Assembly: GCA_002162955.1 (NCBI GenBank) | Contig: MABD01000024.1 | Coordinates: forward strand, 124,001-188,000 | From: Gammaproteobacteria bacterium 45_16_T64 | GTDB lineage: Bacteria > Pseudomonadota > Gammaproteobacteria > Pseudomonadales > Ketobacteraceae | DNA: 64,000 nucleotides | Direction of reading: 5' to 3' | Shown: piece by piece, positions 46,964 through 55,787 of the stretch | How the letters are laid out: each line of letters begins with the position of its first letter | How positions within the stretch are numbered: position 1 is the stretch's first letter | Translations under genes and position numbers: made by a program | Notes under the pieces: model-generated | Database searches by the model: none | What the model was told of the DNA's origin: nothing | What the model saw: only the letters and a program-made list of their open reading frames with translations

Positions 46964-47431
46964 ATGAAGGTGCTATTTGTGTGTTTGGGGAATATCTGCA
47001 GATCACCTACGGCCGAAGCTGTTTTTCGTTCGGTGGTGGAAGAGGCTGGGTTGACAAGTGTTATTGAAATTGACTCCTGCGGTACCGCCGGGTATCACGT
47101 GGGCGAGGCGCCTGATTCGCGTTCGATGGCCGCAGCAGCTAGCCGGGGTTACGACATGGCGAGGCTGAGGGGGCGGCAATTGAGTGTGAATGACTACTTA
47201 GCTTTTGACTATATTTTGGCGATGGATGAGGCAAATATGACTGAAGTGACTCAGGGCGATCCCGGTGAAAGTGGTGCTGTATTTAATTTGTTTTTGTCTT
47301 ATTCCAATCAAAAGCAATATATTGGAGTTCCAGACCCGTATTACGGTGGTAAGGATGGGTTCGGGTTGGTATTGGATCTAGTTGAAGATGCGGCCATCGG
47401 CTTGCTCGGTGAAATTAAGAAACGCCTATGA
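46964..47431 (+). CDS. Low-molecular-weight protein-tyrosine phosphatase
   Basis: A 155-residue phosphatase. The CX5R loop is VCLGNICRSPTAEAVF near the N-terminus, and the general-acid Asp is in VPDPYYGGKDGF near residue 125. ATG 46964 with AGAGGA 7 bases upstream is chosen. The target is unknown. It is sandwiched between kdsB and murB, overlapping murB by 4 bases, so it is part of this envelope operon. Confidence 0.92.
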   Translation: MKVLFVCLGNICRSPTAEAVFRSVVEEAGLTSVIEIDSCGTAGYHVGEAPDSRSMAAAASRGYDMARLRGRQLSVNDYLAFDYILAMDEANMTEVTQGDPGESGAVFNLFLSYSNQKQYIGVPDPYYGGKDGFGLVLDLVEDAAIGLLGEIKKRL

Positions 47432-48462
47432 AGTTTACGCAGGGAGTTAGCTTAAAGGGAAATAATACTCTGGCCAGCGATGTTAAGGCGGCCTATTTTG
47501 TTTCTATCAGTCGTGAGGTGGATCTTCTGCGTGCGTTAAAGGAGAGACCGTTAGCGCTGCCGTGCCTTGTTATGGGTGGCGGTAGTAATATTGTGTTGAC
47601 GTCGGATTTTGACGGGGTCGTTTTGCATAATGCGATACAGGGTATTGAATTAATTAGGGAAGATGAGCGCTATGTTTGGGTCAGATCGGCAGGAGGGGTG
47701 GAGTGGCACGCATTGGTTCAGTGGGCGATTCGACGTGGCTTCTCCGGCGTGGAGAATTTGTCACTCATTCCCGGTACTGTAGGTGCTGCCCCTATCCAAA
47801 ATATTGGGGCCTACGGTGTGGAATTGTGTGACGTTTTTGTTTCACTGGAAGCGATAGAAATAGCAACAGGAAGGCGCATATCCAGAGATGTAGATATGTG
47901 CGAATTTGCGTATCGACATAGTGTATTTAAAACGGAAGAATATGCTGGGAAGTGGATTATTGTGTCGGTGACGCTCAAGCTGCAAAAAACGCCACGTTAT
48001 GTTACTGGCTACGGAGAGATTGAAGCTGAGCTTGCTGCGCGAAAAGAGGAGCTGACTCCCCAGCTTATGAGTGATGTTATCGTGTCGATTCGACAACGTA
48101 AGCTCCCTGATCCTAGCGTGCTACCTAATTGTGGGAGCTTCTTTAAGAACCCAATTGTAGATAAATTTGAATTGGCTAAGATTAAAGGCACGCTTCCAGG
48201 GGTAATTAACTATCCGTTAGATGATGGTAGATATAAGCTTGCAGCAGGTTGGATTATTGATCAATTAGGTTGGAAAGGAAGGGAGTTCGAAGGTGCTAAG
48301 GTTCATGATAAGCAAGCGTTAGTGTTAATCAATCAGGGGGGCGGTGGCAAAGCAGTGGTGAATCTGTCTCGTAAAATCAATGAGGATGTTTTTGCGATGC
48401 TTGGAATATACCTAGAGCCAGAACCTCAGTTTGTTGGTCGAAAAACAACCGTTCTGCTGTAG
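47428..48462 (+). CDS. murB: UDP-N-acetylenolpyruvoylglucosamine reductase MurB
   Basis: FAD enzyme that reduces UDP-GlcNAc-enolpyruvate to UDP-MurNAc. The 344-residue type I protein has LVMGGGSNIVLTSDFDGVVLHN, the FAD-site SLIPGTVGAAPIQNIGAYG, the catalytic Ser region LPNCGSFFKNPIV and AAGWIIDQLGWKG. The ATG overlaps the phosphatase stop. It is the last gene before a long bidirectional terminator shared with rne. Confidence 0.96.
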   Translation: MKFTQGVSLKGNNTLASDVKAAYFVSISREVDLLRALKERPLALPCLVMGGGSNIVLTSDFDGVVLHNAIQGIELIREDERYVWVRSAGGVEWHALVQWAIRRGFSGVENLSLIPGTVGAAPIQNIGAYGVELCDVFVSLEAIEIATGRRISRDVDMCEFAYRHSVFKTEEYAGKWIIVSVTLKLQKTPRYVTGYGEIEAELAARKEELTPQLMSDVIVSIRQRKLPDPSVLPNCGSFFKNPIVDKFELAKIKGTLPGVINYPLDDGRYKLAAGWIIDQLGWKGREFEGAKVHDKQALVLINQGGGGKAVVNLSRKINEDVFAMLGIYLEPEPQFVGRKTTVLL

Positions 48463-48571
48463 CCCCCATGCAGTATGCTTGGATGACATTGTTACAGCAA
48501 AATGCACAGAGTTATCCACAGATATTGTGAGCAACTTAATAAGACGGCGCTTCTTTAGAATTAAAACACAT

Positions 48572-48643
48572 ACTAGCTAAACGCTAGGCAATAAAAAAGG
48601 CTCCTGAATAGGAGCCTTTTTTATTGCCTAGCGTTTAGCTAGT
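48572..48643. terminator. Bidirectional terminator with 34-base perfect arms (murB / rne)
   Basis: Arms 48572-48605 and 48610-48643 are perfect reverse complements around GAAT. The core is AGGCTCCT / AGGAGCCT flanked by A6 and T6, so each strand has a hairpin followed by T's. A further 20 bases pair outside the A/T tracts. It lies 110 bases after murB and 27 before the rne stop, serving both convergent genes. Confidence 0.9.
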
Positions 48644-48670
48644 GTACTGCGCGTTAAGGCCGGCGCCTAC

Positions 48671-51469
48671 CTATTCCCCCGTTTTATTGCCGCTGTTTTG
48701 AGGGGCTTCCACGCGAGCAGGTGGTTCTGCTGGTTGCTTTTTCGATTGCTGGTCAGCGAGTTTTTTCTCTAACTCACGGGCTTTTGCTTCAGCTTGCTGG
48801 CGCTTCTTAACTTCCCTAGGGTCATTTGAGGCTCTTTGTGGGCGTTTAGCCTTTGTTTCCTGCTTAGCTTCTTTTTCTTTCGGTGCCGCTGCAGCTTTTG
48901 TTGCAGTTTTAGGCGCAGCCTTTGGAGGGCTAGCCGGTGACGGCTTGGTGTCAGGCTTAGGAGCTTCTTTGGCTTGTGTACTTGCCTTTGGGGTGCTCGC
49001 CTTGGCCTCGCTTGAGGGTGGTTGTTCGGCGCGTTGCTGAGGTTTAGTGTTTTCAGCGCTGCTTTTGACCGCAGGATTTTGTCCTTTGCTGCCTTCTTGT
49101 TGCGACTGTTTAGGTCGCTCTTTGTTGTCTTGTGCAGGTTTGGAAGGCGCAGCTCCTTTTTCTGCAGAAGAATTGCTCGTGCTTGGATTTTGTTGAGAGC
49201 TAGGCTGGCTTTGCTTTTCTCTTCTAGGCTTTTGCTCGCGTGGTGCCGGGCTGTCTTTTTTCGCTGCTACAGGTGTGTCGTTTGCAGTTTGTTTTTCAGC
49301 GCTGGCGGTTTGCTCAGGAGTGTTTCTTGGGTTTGAGTTTTCCTGGCGACGGCGACGGCTGTCGTTGGGGTTGCGGCGCTTACCTCTGCGTGACCCTTCC
49401 TGCTGCTCGTCTCTTTTTTCGCCACTTTGCTGTGGGTCGCGTTTGGGCTCTTGGTTTTTGTTTCTGTCCTTGCGAGCATTGCCTCTGTTGCGATCATTTT
49501 TTTCGATATTGTCGTTACGCTCATTTTGTTCGTTGCGGTTTCGACCTCGATTCTGATTGCGGTTTTGGTTTCGATCCTTTTCTTGATTGCCGCTTTTTTC
49601 GTCGTCCTTTTTGTCTCTGTTTTGGTTCTGGTTGCGGTTGGCCTGCGAATCTTTATTGCGTTGATTTCGTTGGCCCTGGTTGCGACCGCCGCGTTGGTTG
49701 CGGTTTCTTTGGTTGCCTCTGTCGTTTCGCTTGTTACTTTCACGAGTACTTGTAGGCTTTTCTTCTTCAGCCGGGCTTCCCGTGAACATTTGTACAAACC
49801 AGGACAGAAGTCGGGCGAAAAAGCCGGGTTCAGCGGTTTCTACTGGTACAGGTGCCGGTGTTGAAGGCTGAATCATTTTGACGGCAGCTTCTTGGGGCTT
49901 AACAACGGAGCTTTCCGCGTTAGCAACGTGAGCTCGGCTAACGGGTTCTGCTTTCTGCACCATCTCATAGCTAGAGGATTGGTCGGTCTCAATCTGGTCT
50001 TTGCGTAGTCGAGTAACTTCGTAATGGGGGGTTTCTAGATTGGGATTGGGGATTACGAGGACGCGGACATTATTTCGGGTTTCAACCGCAACTACATTGT
50101 CTCGTTTCTCATTGAGTAAATAAGTTGCGACTGATACCGGTACTTGAGCGTGAATCTCAGCGGTATTTTCCTTCATCGCTTCTTCTTCGATAAGGCGCAT
50201 GATGGAAAGGGTAAGGGAGTGAAGGTCACGAATGTACCCCGTACCATTACAGCGAGGGCAGATGTGTCCACTGGTTTCGCCTAAAGAAGGGCGCAACCGT
50301 TGACGTGACAGCTCAAGTAGACCGAAGCGGGAGATGCGTCCGACTTGAATGCGAGCTCGGTCAATTTCGAGGGCATCGCGCATGCGGTTTTCAACTTCTC
50401 GCTGATTTTTGTTGGCAGACATGTCGATGTAATCGATAACTACCAAACCACCCATATCGCGCAAGCGTAATTGTCGAGCGATTTCGTCTGCTGCTTCCAA
50501 ATTGGTATTAAGGGCGGTCTCTTCAATGTCGGAACCCTTTGTCGCCCGGGCCGAGTTGATATCTATAGATACCAATGCCTCAGTTGGGTCTATGACTATT
50601 GAGCCGCCAGAGGGTAGTTTAACTTCCCGTTCGAATGCAGTTTCAATTTGACTTTCGATTTGATATCGAGTGAATAGAGGGACCGGGTCGTTATAGTGTT
50701 TGATCTTTTGTTCGTACTGAGGCATGACTTGGCGAACAAAGTTAAGGGCCTCTTCATACACCTCTTTGCTGTCGATACATACTTCACCAATATCTTGGCG
50801 TAAGTAGTCTCTTATTGTACGAATAATAACATTACTTTCTTGGTATATTAGTAATGGAGCAGCATTGTTATTACCGGCATTAGAGATGGAATTCCATAGG
50901 TCTAATAGGTAGTTGAGGTCCCACTGGAGTTCTTCAAGTTTACGGCCTATGCCAGCGGTTCTGATGATAACGCCCATGTTTTTGGGAGTTTCAAGTTGAG
51001 CCATAATGTCTCGAAGCTCAGATCGTTCATCACCTTCAATTCTTCGTGAAATTCCGCCCGCGCGAGGGTTGTTGGGCATAAGCACGAGGTAGCGTCCTGC
51101 GAGGCTTATAAAAGAAGACAATGCAGCGCCTTTGTTGCCACGCTCTTCTTTTTCGACCTGAACGACGATTTCTTGCCCTTCTTTGATGACGTCCTTGATG
51201 TTAAAACGACCCTGGACATCTTTAGGGTTCTTGTAGAAATAGTCGCGAGAGATTTCTTTAAGCGGAAGAAAGCCGTGGCGCTCGGCACCAAAGTCAACAA
51301 ATGCAGCCTCAAGGCTTGGCTCTACGCGGGTGATTTTACCTTTGTAGATGTTTGCCTTCTTTTGAACTCGGGTGCGGTGCTCAATATCTAAGTCATAAAG
51401 TCTTTGCCCGTCAACAAGGGCTACGCGCAACTCTTCTTCGTGAGTGGCGTTGATTAACATTCTTTTCAT
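48671..51469 (-). CDS. rne: Ribonuclease E
   Basis: Essential endoribonuclease and degradosome scaffold. ATG 51469 ([18 protein letters not shown]) is chosen over TTG 51481 because it restores E. coli numbering exactly: catalytic Asp303 (VSIDINSAR) and Asp346 (LVVIDYIDM), and the zinc-link Cys404/Cys407 (CPRCNGTG). An S1 domain covers residues ~35-120. The short amphipathic segment [15 protein letters not shown] resembles the membrane-targeting helix. The C-terminal ~360 residues are disordered: first an Arg/Asn/Gln-rich block, then Lys/Pro/Ala-rich sequence. It ends near the shared terminator. Confidence 0.96.
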   Translation of the reverse strand: MKRMLINATHEEELRVALVDGQRLYDLDIEHRTRVQKKANIYKGKITRVEPSLEAAFVDFGAERHGFLPLKEISRDYFYKNPKDVQGRFNIKDVIKEGQEIVVQVEKEERGNKGAALSSFISLAGRYLVLMPNNPRAGGISRRIEGDERSELRDIMAQLETPKNMGVIIRTAGIGRKLEELQWDLNYLLDLWNSISNAGNNNAAPLLIYQESNVIIRTIRDYLRQDIGEVCIDSKEVYEEALNFVRQVMPQYEQKIKHYNDPVPLFTRYQIESQIETAFEREVKLPSGGSIVIDPTEALVSIDINSARATKGSDIEETALNTNLEAADEIARQLRLRDMGGLVVIDYIDMSANKNQREVENRMRDALEIDRARIQVGRISRFGLLELSRQRLRPSLGETSGHICPRCNGTGYIRDLHSLTLSIMRLIEEEAMKENTAEIHAQVPVSVATYLLNEKRDNVVAVETRNNVRVLVIPNPNLETPHYEVTRLRKDQIETDQSSSYEMVQKAEPVSRAHVANAESSVVKPQEAAVKMIQPSTPAPVPVETAEPGFFARLLSWFVQMFTGSPAEEEKPTSTRESNKRNDRGNQRNRNQRGGRNQGQRNQRNKDSQANRNQNQNRDKKDDEKSGNQEKDRNQNRNQNRGRNRNEQNERNDNIEKNDRNRGNARKDRNKNQEPKRDPQQSGEKRDEQQEGSRRGKRRNPNDSRRRRQENSNPRNTPEQTASAEKQTANDTPVAAKKDSPAPREQKPRREKQSQPSSQQNPSTSNSSAEKGAAPSKPAQDNKERPKQSQQEGSKGQNPAVKSSAENTKPQQRAEQPPSSEAKASTPKASTQAKEAPKPDTKPSPASPPKAAPKTATKAAAAPKEKEAKQETKAKRPQRASNDPREVKKRQQAEAKARELEKKLADQQSKKQPAEPPARVEAPQNSGNKTGE

Positions 51470-52211
51470 TAAAATTTCCAATGGTCAATGTACAAAGCAA
51501 AACCACGGATACAGAAGGCTAACAGAAAAGCACTGGGGAAGGTGCATCACTTTGGATGCAAGCGTGTTATGTCCAATATGCGGCGCGTCTATGGCCAAAA
51601 TCAGCATCCAATTGATGGAATATGCCGAGCCTCAGCTGCCACATCTAAAACGGCTATTTGTACCTTACCGAAGTGAGTGCTACTTCCGCCACTCAGTTAA
51701 TCGAATAGCGGTGAATCTCATGCTTTTTGGGCTTCTTTTTAAGTTAATTCAATTGCAAGACGTGTATTTTGATCTTTACTGTCTTGGAAAACCTAGTAAA
51801 AGAAACCTAACCTTGCTACGTCAAGTTTTTGGTATGGGCGAGGGCTTTGTCCGTTTTTGTTGGTACAAAGCGAGCTTTCACGCTCACTTTAGCTCTCAGC
51901 TAATACAAAGACGTTAGCAGCGGTTGTTGTCAATCTGTATGGCGTTGCTATGTGCTGTTTACGTATTTATTAACAGGCCGATTGTGGCTGCTAACACTGT
52001 GTTGATTGTGTGGCATATGTACTAGAGGTATGTTTGTTGTGAACCGCTCAGTTATTATGCTTTTGTCTAATTGCCTGTTAATCGCCGATAGGCATACTTG
52101 CTTTGTGCGCTATCCAATCAGGGCAGTACCATATCTATATGGTCAAGGCAAAAGAAATATAGCAGGAAAATATAGGTACATCAAATAGATAGAACGAGTT
52201 ATTATCCAATA
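51470..52211. other. 742-base divergent region with rne leader and rluC upstream sequence
   Basis: No convincing gene is seen. The rne side is probably a long 5' leader, as in other gammaproteobacteria where RNase E cleaves its own leader. A minus-strand TTGACA (plus-strand bases 51928-51933) could be a -35 element, but no good -10 was found at proper spacing. On the rluC side there is a 16-base inverted repeat (52128-52143). One plus-strand frame (51444-51917) overlaps rne, is Cys/His-rich and resembles no family. Confidence 0.5.
52128..52143. promoter_or_regulatory. Inverted repeat upstream of rluC
   Basis: ACCATAT and ATATGGT separated by CT form a perfect 7-base-arm palindrome 68 bases before rluC. 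It could be an operator or a chance palindrome in AT-rich sequence. Confidence 0.3.
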
Positions 52212-53156
52212 ATGAGCGAACAAGTATCAACTACAGTCCAGTTTGTCACGATAACTGACGACCAAGACGGTCAACGTCTTGATAATTTCTTAAAGTCACG
52301 CCTGAAAGGTGTGCCTAAATCTATGCTTTATAGGATTATACGCAAGGGTGAAGTGCGTATAAACAAGAAGCGAGCAAAGCCTGATAGCCGAGTGCAAGTT
52401 GATGATGTTATTAGAATTCCTCCGGTTAGGATGGCGGAAAAAGAAGAGCTTCCCTTAGTTGGCGATAGAATTTTGTCACTTATCAATGAAAGAATCTTAT
52501 ATGAAGATGACGGGTTAATTGTCCTTAATAAGCCTAGTGGTATTGCTGTGCATGGTGGTAGCGGGTTGAGTTTTGGTGTGATTGAAGCGTTACGTCAAAT
52601 GCGTCCAGAATCGTCTTTCTTAGAGCTAGTTCACCGGCTTGATAGAGATACGTCAGGCTGCCTGATGATTGCCAAGAAGCGCTCCGTCCTAAAGCGCTTG
52701 CATGCATACTTACGTGATGGCGGGTTAGACAAAACCTATTGTGCTTTGGTTGTTGGGCGTTGGAAGGGGCGCAAGCATCGTGTTGATTCGCCATTGCAAA
52801 AATTTCATTTGGCTTCAGGTGAACGTGTTGTGAAGGTTTCGCGGGATGGTAAGCAGTCGCTGACAGATTTTCGTTTGCTTGAGCATTTGCAAGGGGCAAC
52901 TCTTGTGGAAGCAAAGCCTATAACTGGGAGGACTCATCAAATACGTGTGCATACCCAGTTTTCCGGTCACCCCATTGCAGGAGATGATAAATACACCTCG
53001 CGAGCACAGAATGAACCTTTTAAAGCACTGGGGTTGAAACGGTTGTTTTTGCATGCAATGAAGATTCAAATTCCTGGTGCAGAGGGTGTTGCTAAATTAG
53101 TGGTGGAGGCTCCTCTCGATGAGGATCTTCAGGCGTTGTTAACCCGTTTACGCTAA
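52212..53156 (+). CDS. rluC: 23S rRNA pseudouridine synthase RluC
   Basis: Makes pseudouridines at 955, 2504 and 2580 of 23S rRNA in E. coli. The 314-residue protein has an N-terminal S4 domain (QRLDNFLKSRLKGVPKSMLYRIIRKGEVRIN), the catalytic HRLDRDTSG with Asp144 and a GRTHQIRVH motif. It is divergent from rne, as in E. coli and Pseudomonas. The ribosome site is weak. Confidence 0.94.
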   Translation: MSEQVSTTVQFVTITDDQDGQRLDNFLKSRLKGVPKSMLYRIIRKGEVRINKKRAKPDSRVQVDDVIRIPPVRMAEKEELPLVGDRILSLINERILYEDDGLIVLNKPSGIAVHGGSGLSFGVIEALRQMRPESSFLELVHRLDRDTSGCLMIAKKRSVLKRLHAYLRDGGLDKTYCALVVGRWKGRKHRVDSPLQKFHLASGERVVKVSRDGKQSLTDFRLLEHLQGATLVEAKPITGRTHQIRVHTQFSGHPIAGDDKYTSRAQNEPFKALGLKRLFLHAMKIQIPGAEGVAKLVVEAPLDEDLQALLTRLR

Positions 53157-53176
53157 ATGTCGGGAAAGGTAAGTTG

Positions 53177-53836
53177 ATGATGGCAGTAAAAGAATATGAG
53201 TTGGTGATTTTTGATTGGGATGGAACCCTGATGGATTCCCTGGCTAAAATTGTTAATTGTATGCAGTTGGCCGCAAAAGATGCCAAGTTGAATATATTGG
53301 AACCGGTTGCGATTCACGAAATAATCGGGTTGGAATTGGGGATTGCAATAGAGCAGCTATATCCTGGCGTTACCGCCGAACAAGTAGCGTATGTGAGGCA
53401 GCGATATTCTCATCATTATGTGGAGTCTGAGCAGCAACCTTGTTTGTTTTACCCTGGAGTTGAGGTAATGTTGCAGCAGTTGGCGGATAAAGGTAAAACT
53501 CTGAGCATTGCCACTGGAAAAAGTAGGAAAGGACTGGATCGCGTGCTGGGGGCTGTCAATTTACAGCCCATGTTTAATGGTACGAGATGTGCGGATGAGA
53601 CAGAATCAAAGCCGTCACCGGCAATGATCTATGAATTGTTGGAGTTGCATGGCGTTAAGCCAGAGAAAGCAGTGATGATTGGTGATACTGAATTCGACAT
53701 GGAAATGGCGCAAAACGCCGGGGTGGATAGGCTGGCTGTCTCTTGGGGGGCGCATGATGTGGAACGTTTGCATGTGTATAGCCCGGTTGCTAGTGTTGAT
53801 TCTGCAGCCGAACTGGCTAGTTTTCTATTGAGATAG
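53177..53836 (+). CDS. HAD-family hydrolase (phosphoglycolate phosphatase-like)
   Basis: A 219-residue HAD subfamily IA phosphatase. Motif I is IFDWDGTLMDS with the nucleophile Asp, motif II LSIATGKSRKGLD, then Lys in ESKPSPAMI and motif IV MIGDTEFDMEMAQNAG. The substrate is unknown. Tandem ATGs at 53177 and 53180 follow AAGG at a normal spacing. It is 20 bases after rluC and probably co-transcribed with it. Confidence 0.88.
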   Translation: MMAVKEYELVIFDWDGTLMDSLAKIVNCMQLAAKDAKLNILEPVAIHEIIGLELGIAIEQLYPGVTAEQVAYVRQRYSHHYVESEQQPCLFYPGVEVMLQQLADKGKTLSIATGKSRKGLDRVLGAVNLQPMFNGTRCADETESKPSPAMIYELLELHGVKPEKAVMIGDTEFDMEMAQNAGVDRLAVSWGAHDVERLHVYSPVASVDSAAELASFLLR

Positions 53837-53894
53837 TGTTGGTTTGTGTTAATCGCACCTGTGATATGTGATCTTAAAAATAAAAAGGGTTTGT

Positions 53895-54962
53895 ATGGAA
53901 GATAATTCAAGTAATGATTCTCAATCGGAATCACAGAGCGCACCTCGTCAGGGTGGCAATACTGGTCGAGATGGCCGAGGAAGAGATAATCGTCGAGGTG
54001 GGAATCGTGGGAATCACAGGCGCTCGGGTCCAAGCAAAGAGTGGAAGTTAGTTGAGCAATTGGCGCTCCAATCACTGGAAGAGCAAAAAAAAGCGCGCCG
54101 TTGGGGAGTGTTTTTTAAGTTGGCAATGTTGGCGTATGTCATCGTTATATTTGCAGCATTTCAGCCGTCAGTTGGCGGTAAAGACAGGGTTCTATCCACT
54201 GACTCACATACTGCGATGGTTGATGTGCAAGGTATTATCATGGCAGGGAAGGAGGCGTCTGCGGATTCTATTGTCATGGGCTTAAGGGATGCGTTTGAGG
54301 CTGAAAAATCTGTTGCCGTATTGCTAAGAATAAATAGCCCAGGTGGGAGCCCAGTGCAGTCAAATATGGTGTATAACGAGATCATGCGCCTGAAAAAAGA
54401 ATACCCAGAGAAAAAAGTGTATGCCGCGATAACTGATGTGGGGGCGTCTGGGGCATATTTTATTGCAGCAGCAGCAGATGAAATATATGCGGATCCGGCC
54501 AGTATAGTGGGTTCTATTGGTGTGATCAGTGATGGCTTTGGGTTCACGGAAGTAATGGAGAAAATCGGGGTTGAGAGAAGGGTATATACCTCCGGCGCAA
54601 ATAAGGCGATGTTAGATCCTTTTTCTCCGTTGGATGATAGTCAGAAAGCCCATTTCGGAACGTTGCTTGGGAATGTCCATGAGCAATTTATTGGTGCTGT
54701 AAAGAAGGGTCGAGGTGATAGGATTAAGGAAACCGATACTATCTTTAGCGGATTGATGTGGTCGGGCGAGCAAGCCTTACCGCTGGGTCTTATTGATGGA
54801 TTGGGCAGTCCAGGTTATGTGGCTAGGGAAGTTGTTGGTAATGAAGAGATTGTAGATTATACGAAGCGCCCGAATGCACTCCAGTCATTGGTTGATCGTA
54901 TTGGTGTGAAAATTGGGTCGTCAATAGCAGAAAGCTTTGGGGCGAACCTTGCGCTGAAGTAG
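53895..54962 (+). CDS. sppA: S49 family signal peptide peptidase (SppA/SohB-like)
   Basis: A 355-residue membrane-anchored serine protease that digests cleaved signal peptides. ATG 53895 with AAGGG upstream is chosen. The first ~50 residues are a Gly/Arg/Asn-rich cytoplasmic tail, followed by one membrane helix (FFKLAMLAYVIVIFAAF). The nucleophile Ser is in DVGASGAYFIAAAADEIYADP, and the general-base Lys is expected around SGANKAMLDPFSP. It is the short form with one protease domain. It ends next to a perfect palindrome shared with the convergent tetR gene. Confidence 0.9.
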   Translation: MEDNSSNDSQSESQSAPRQGGNTGRDGRGRDNRRGGNRGNHRRSGPSKEWKLVEQLALQSLEEQKKARRWGVFFKLAMLAYVIVIFAAFQPSVGGKDRVLSTDSHTAMVDVQGIIMAGKEASADSIVMGLRDAFEAEKSVAVLLRINSPGGSPVQSNMVYNEIMRLKKEYPEKKVYAAITDVGASGAYFIAAAADEIYADPASIVGSIGVISDGFGFTEVMEKIGVERRVYTSGANKAMLDPFSPLDDSQKAHFGTLLGNVHEQFIGAVKKGRGDRIKETDTIFSGLMWSGEQALPLGLIDGLGSPGYVAREVVGNEEIVDYTKRPNALQSLVDRIGVKIGSSIAESFGANLALK

Positions 54963-54965
54963 TTG

Positions 54966-55027
54966 TTAATCGACACCCAATAAAAAAGGCTGTGAATTCA
55001 CAGCCTTTTTTATTGGGTGTCGATTAA
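54966..55027. terminator. 62-base perfect palindromic terminator (sppA / tetR)
   Basis: Arms of 31 bases meet without a loop at GAATTC (centre between 54996 and 54997). The core GGCTGTG / CACAGCC is flanked by A6 and T6, so it works on both strands. It begins 3 bases after the sppA stop and includes the tetR stop codon at its right end. Confidence 0.9.
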
Positions 55028-55665
55028 TCGAGCAGCCGATCCAGCAAGTCGTTTAGCCGTGTCTTGCTGCTTTCCAGGTCAATGATTTTTACGTTTTCTT
55101 CGTTCGGCGGTTGGGTGTCTGTCCAGCTGAGCTCGGTCAAAAGCATCCCATGAACCATGACGACAAAATCCTCCCCAGTTAATTGTTTGCGTGGGGAGTC
55201 TGTGTTGGTTCTCGAGAGCAATTGATCGGTTCTTCGGTTTAGGTCCTTTAACTCCTGTGATATAGAGTGGCTATTGTTAGGGCTAAAACGCCGATTTTGA
55301 GGATCGTATCCTATAGGTACCGAAAGGTCTCTAAGGATTAAACGGAAATAAGCTGGCTTGCCTCCGAGAATGTCGAGCAGGTCTTGAGCTCCTCGGCGCA
55401 GAGTGTCTTTGGCTGTTTCCCCGGATCTTCCGTGATACAGTTGGCTGTATGTACGGTTTATCCTAGCTGCCATTGCCGTGAGGATATCTTCTCTGCCGCT
55501 GAAATGAGCGTATACAGAAGGCAGTTTTATCCCTATGCGATCGGCAACATCCTGCAATTTAAGGTGTTCAATCCCATGTATTGCAGCGAGCTTTTCTGCT
55601 TCGTCAATAATACGCTCTTTGGTATTTCTTCGCTTAGGTTGTGGTATCGCGAGTTCGTCAGACAT
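55024..55665 (-). CDS. TetR/AcrR family transcriptional regulator
   Basis: A 213-residue regulator with an N-terminal helix-turn-helix (TKERIIDEAEKLAAIHGIEHLKLQDVADRIGIKLPSVYAHFSGREDIL) and a helical effector domain of about 150 residues. The effector and targets are unknown. An 8-base-arm inverted repeat lies 33-67 bases upstream of its start and may be its operator. The gene sits between sppA and maf, a spot where I do not recall a regulator in Pseudomonas, so it may be a lineage-specific insertion. Confidence 0.87.
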   Translation of the reverse strand: MSDELAIPQPKRRNTKERIIDEAEKLAAIHGIEHLKLQDVADRIGIKLPSVYAHFSGREDILTAMAARINRTYSQLYHGRSGETAKDTLRRGAQDLLDILGGKPAYFRLILRDLSVPIGYDPQNRRFSPNNSHSISQELKDLNRRTDQLLSRTNTDSPRKQLTGEDFVVMVHGMLLTELSWTDTQPPNEENVKIIDLESSKTRLNDLLDRLLD

Positions 55666-55697
55666 AAATGCTGCCCCGAAAACAAATTGTAAGTGAT

Positions 55698-55732
55698 GTT
55701 TGGCAATTAGGATTTTGGAATAAATGCCAAAC
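55698..55732. promoter_or_regulatory. Possible TetR operator (spaced inverted repeat)
   Basis: GTTTGGCA (55698-55705) and TGCCAAAC (55725-55732) are perfect 8-base reverse complements with 19 bases between them, located just upstream of the tetR start and close to the 3' end of maf. The wide spacing is unusual for a single TetR dimer. Confidence 0.35.
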
Positions 55733-55787
55733 CTAACAAACTAAGTGTAGACGGGGTGGGCGATTTAGTGAGCTGTCTGTTAGTTTT

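Noticed and set aside
49022-49871. Several plus-strand frames rich in Phe, Leu, Arg and Cys
   Set aside because: They are antisense to the low-complexity C-terminus of RNase E; the odd composition follows from its repetitive codons.
51444-51917. 157-codon plus-strand frame overlapping the rne 5' end
   Set aside because: Mixed Cys/His-rich composition without a recognisable domain, no ribosome site, and overlap with the antisense start of rne.
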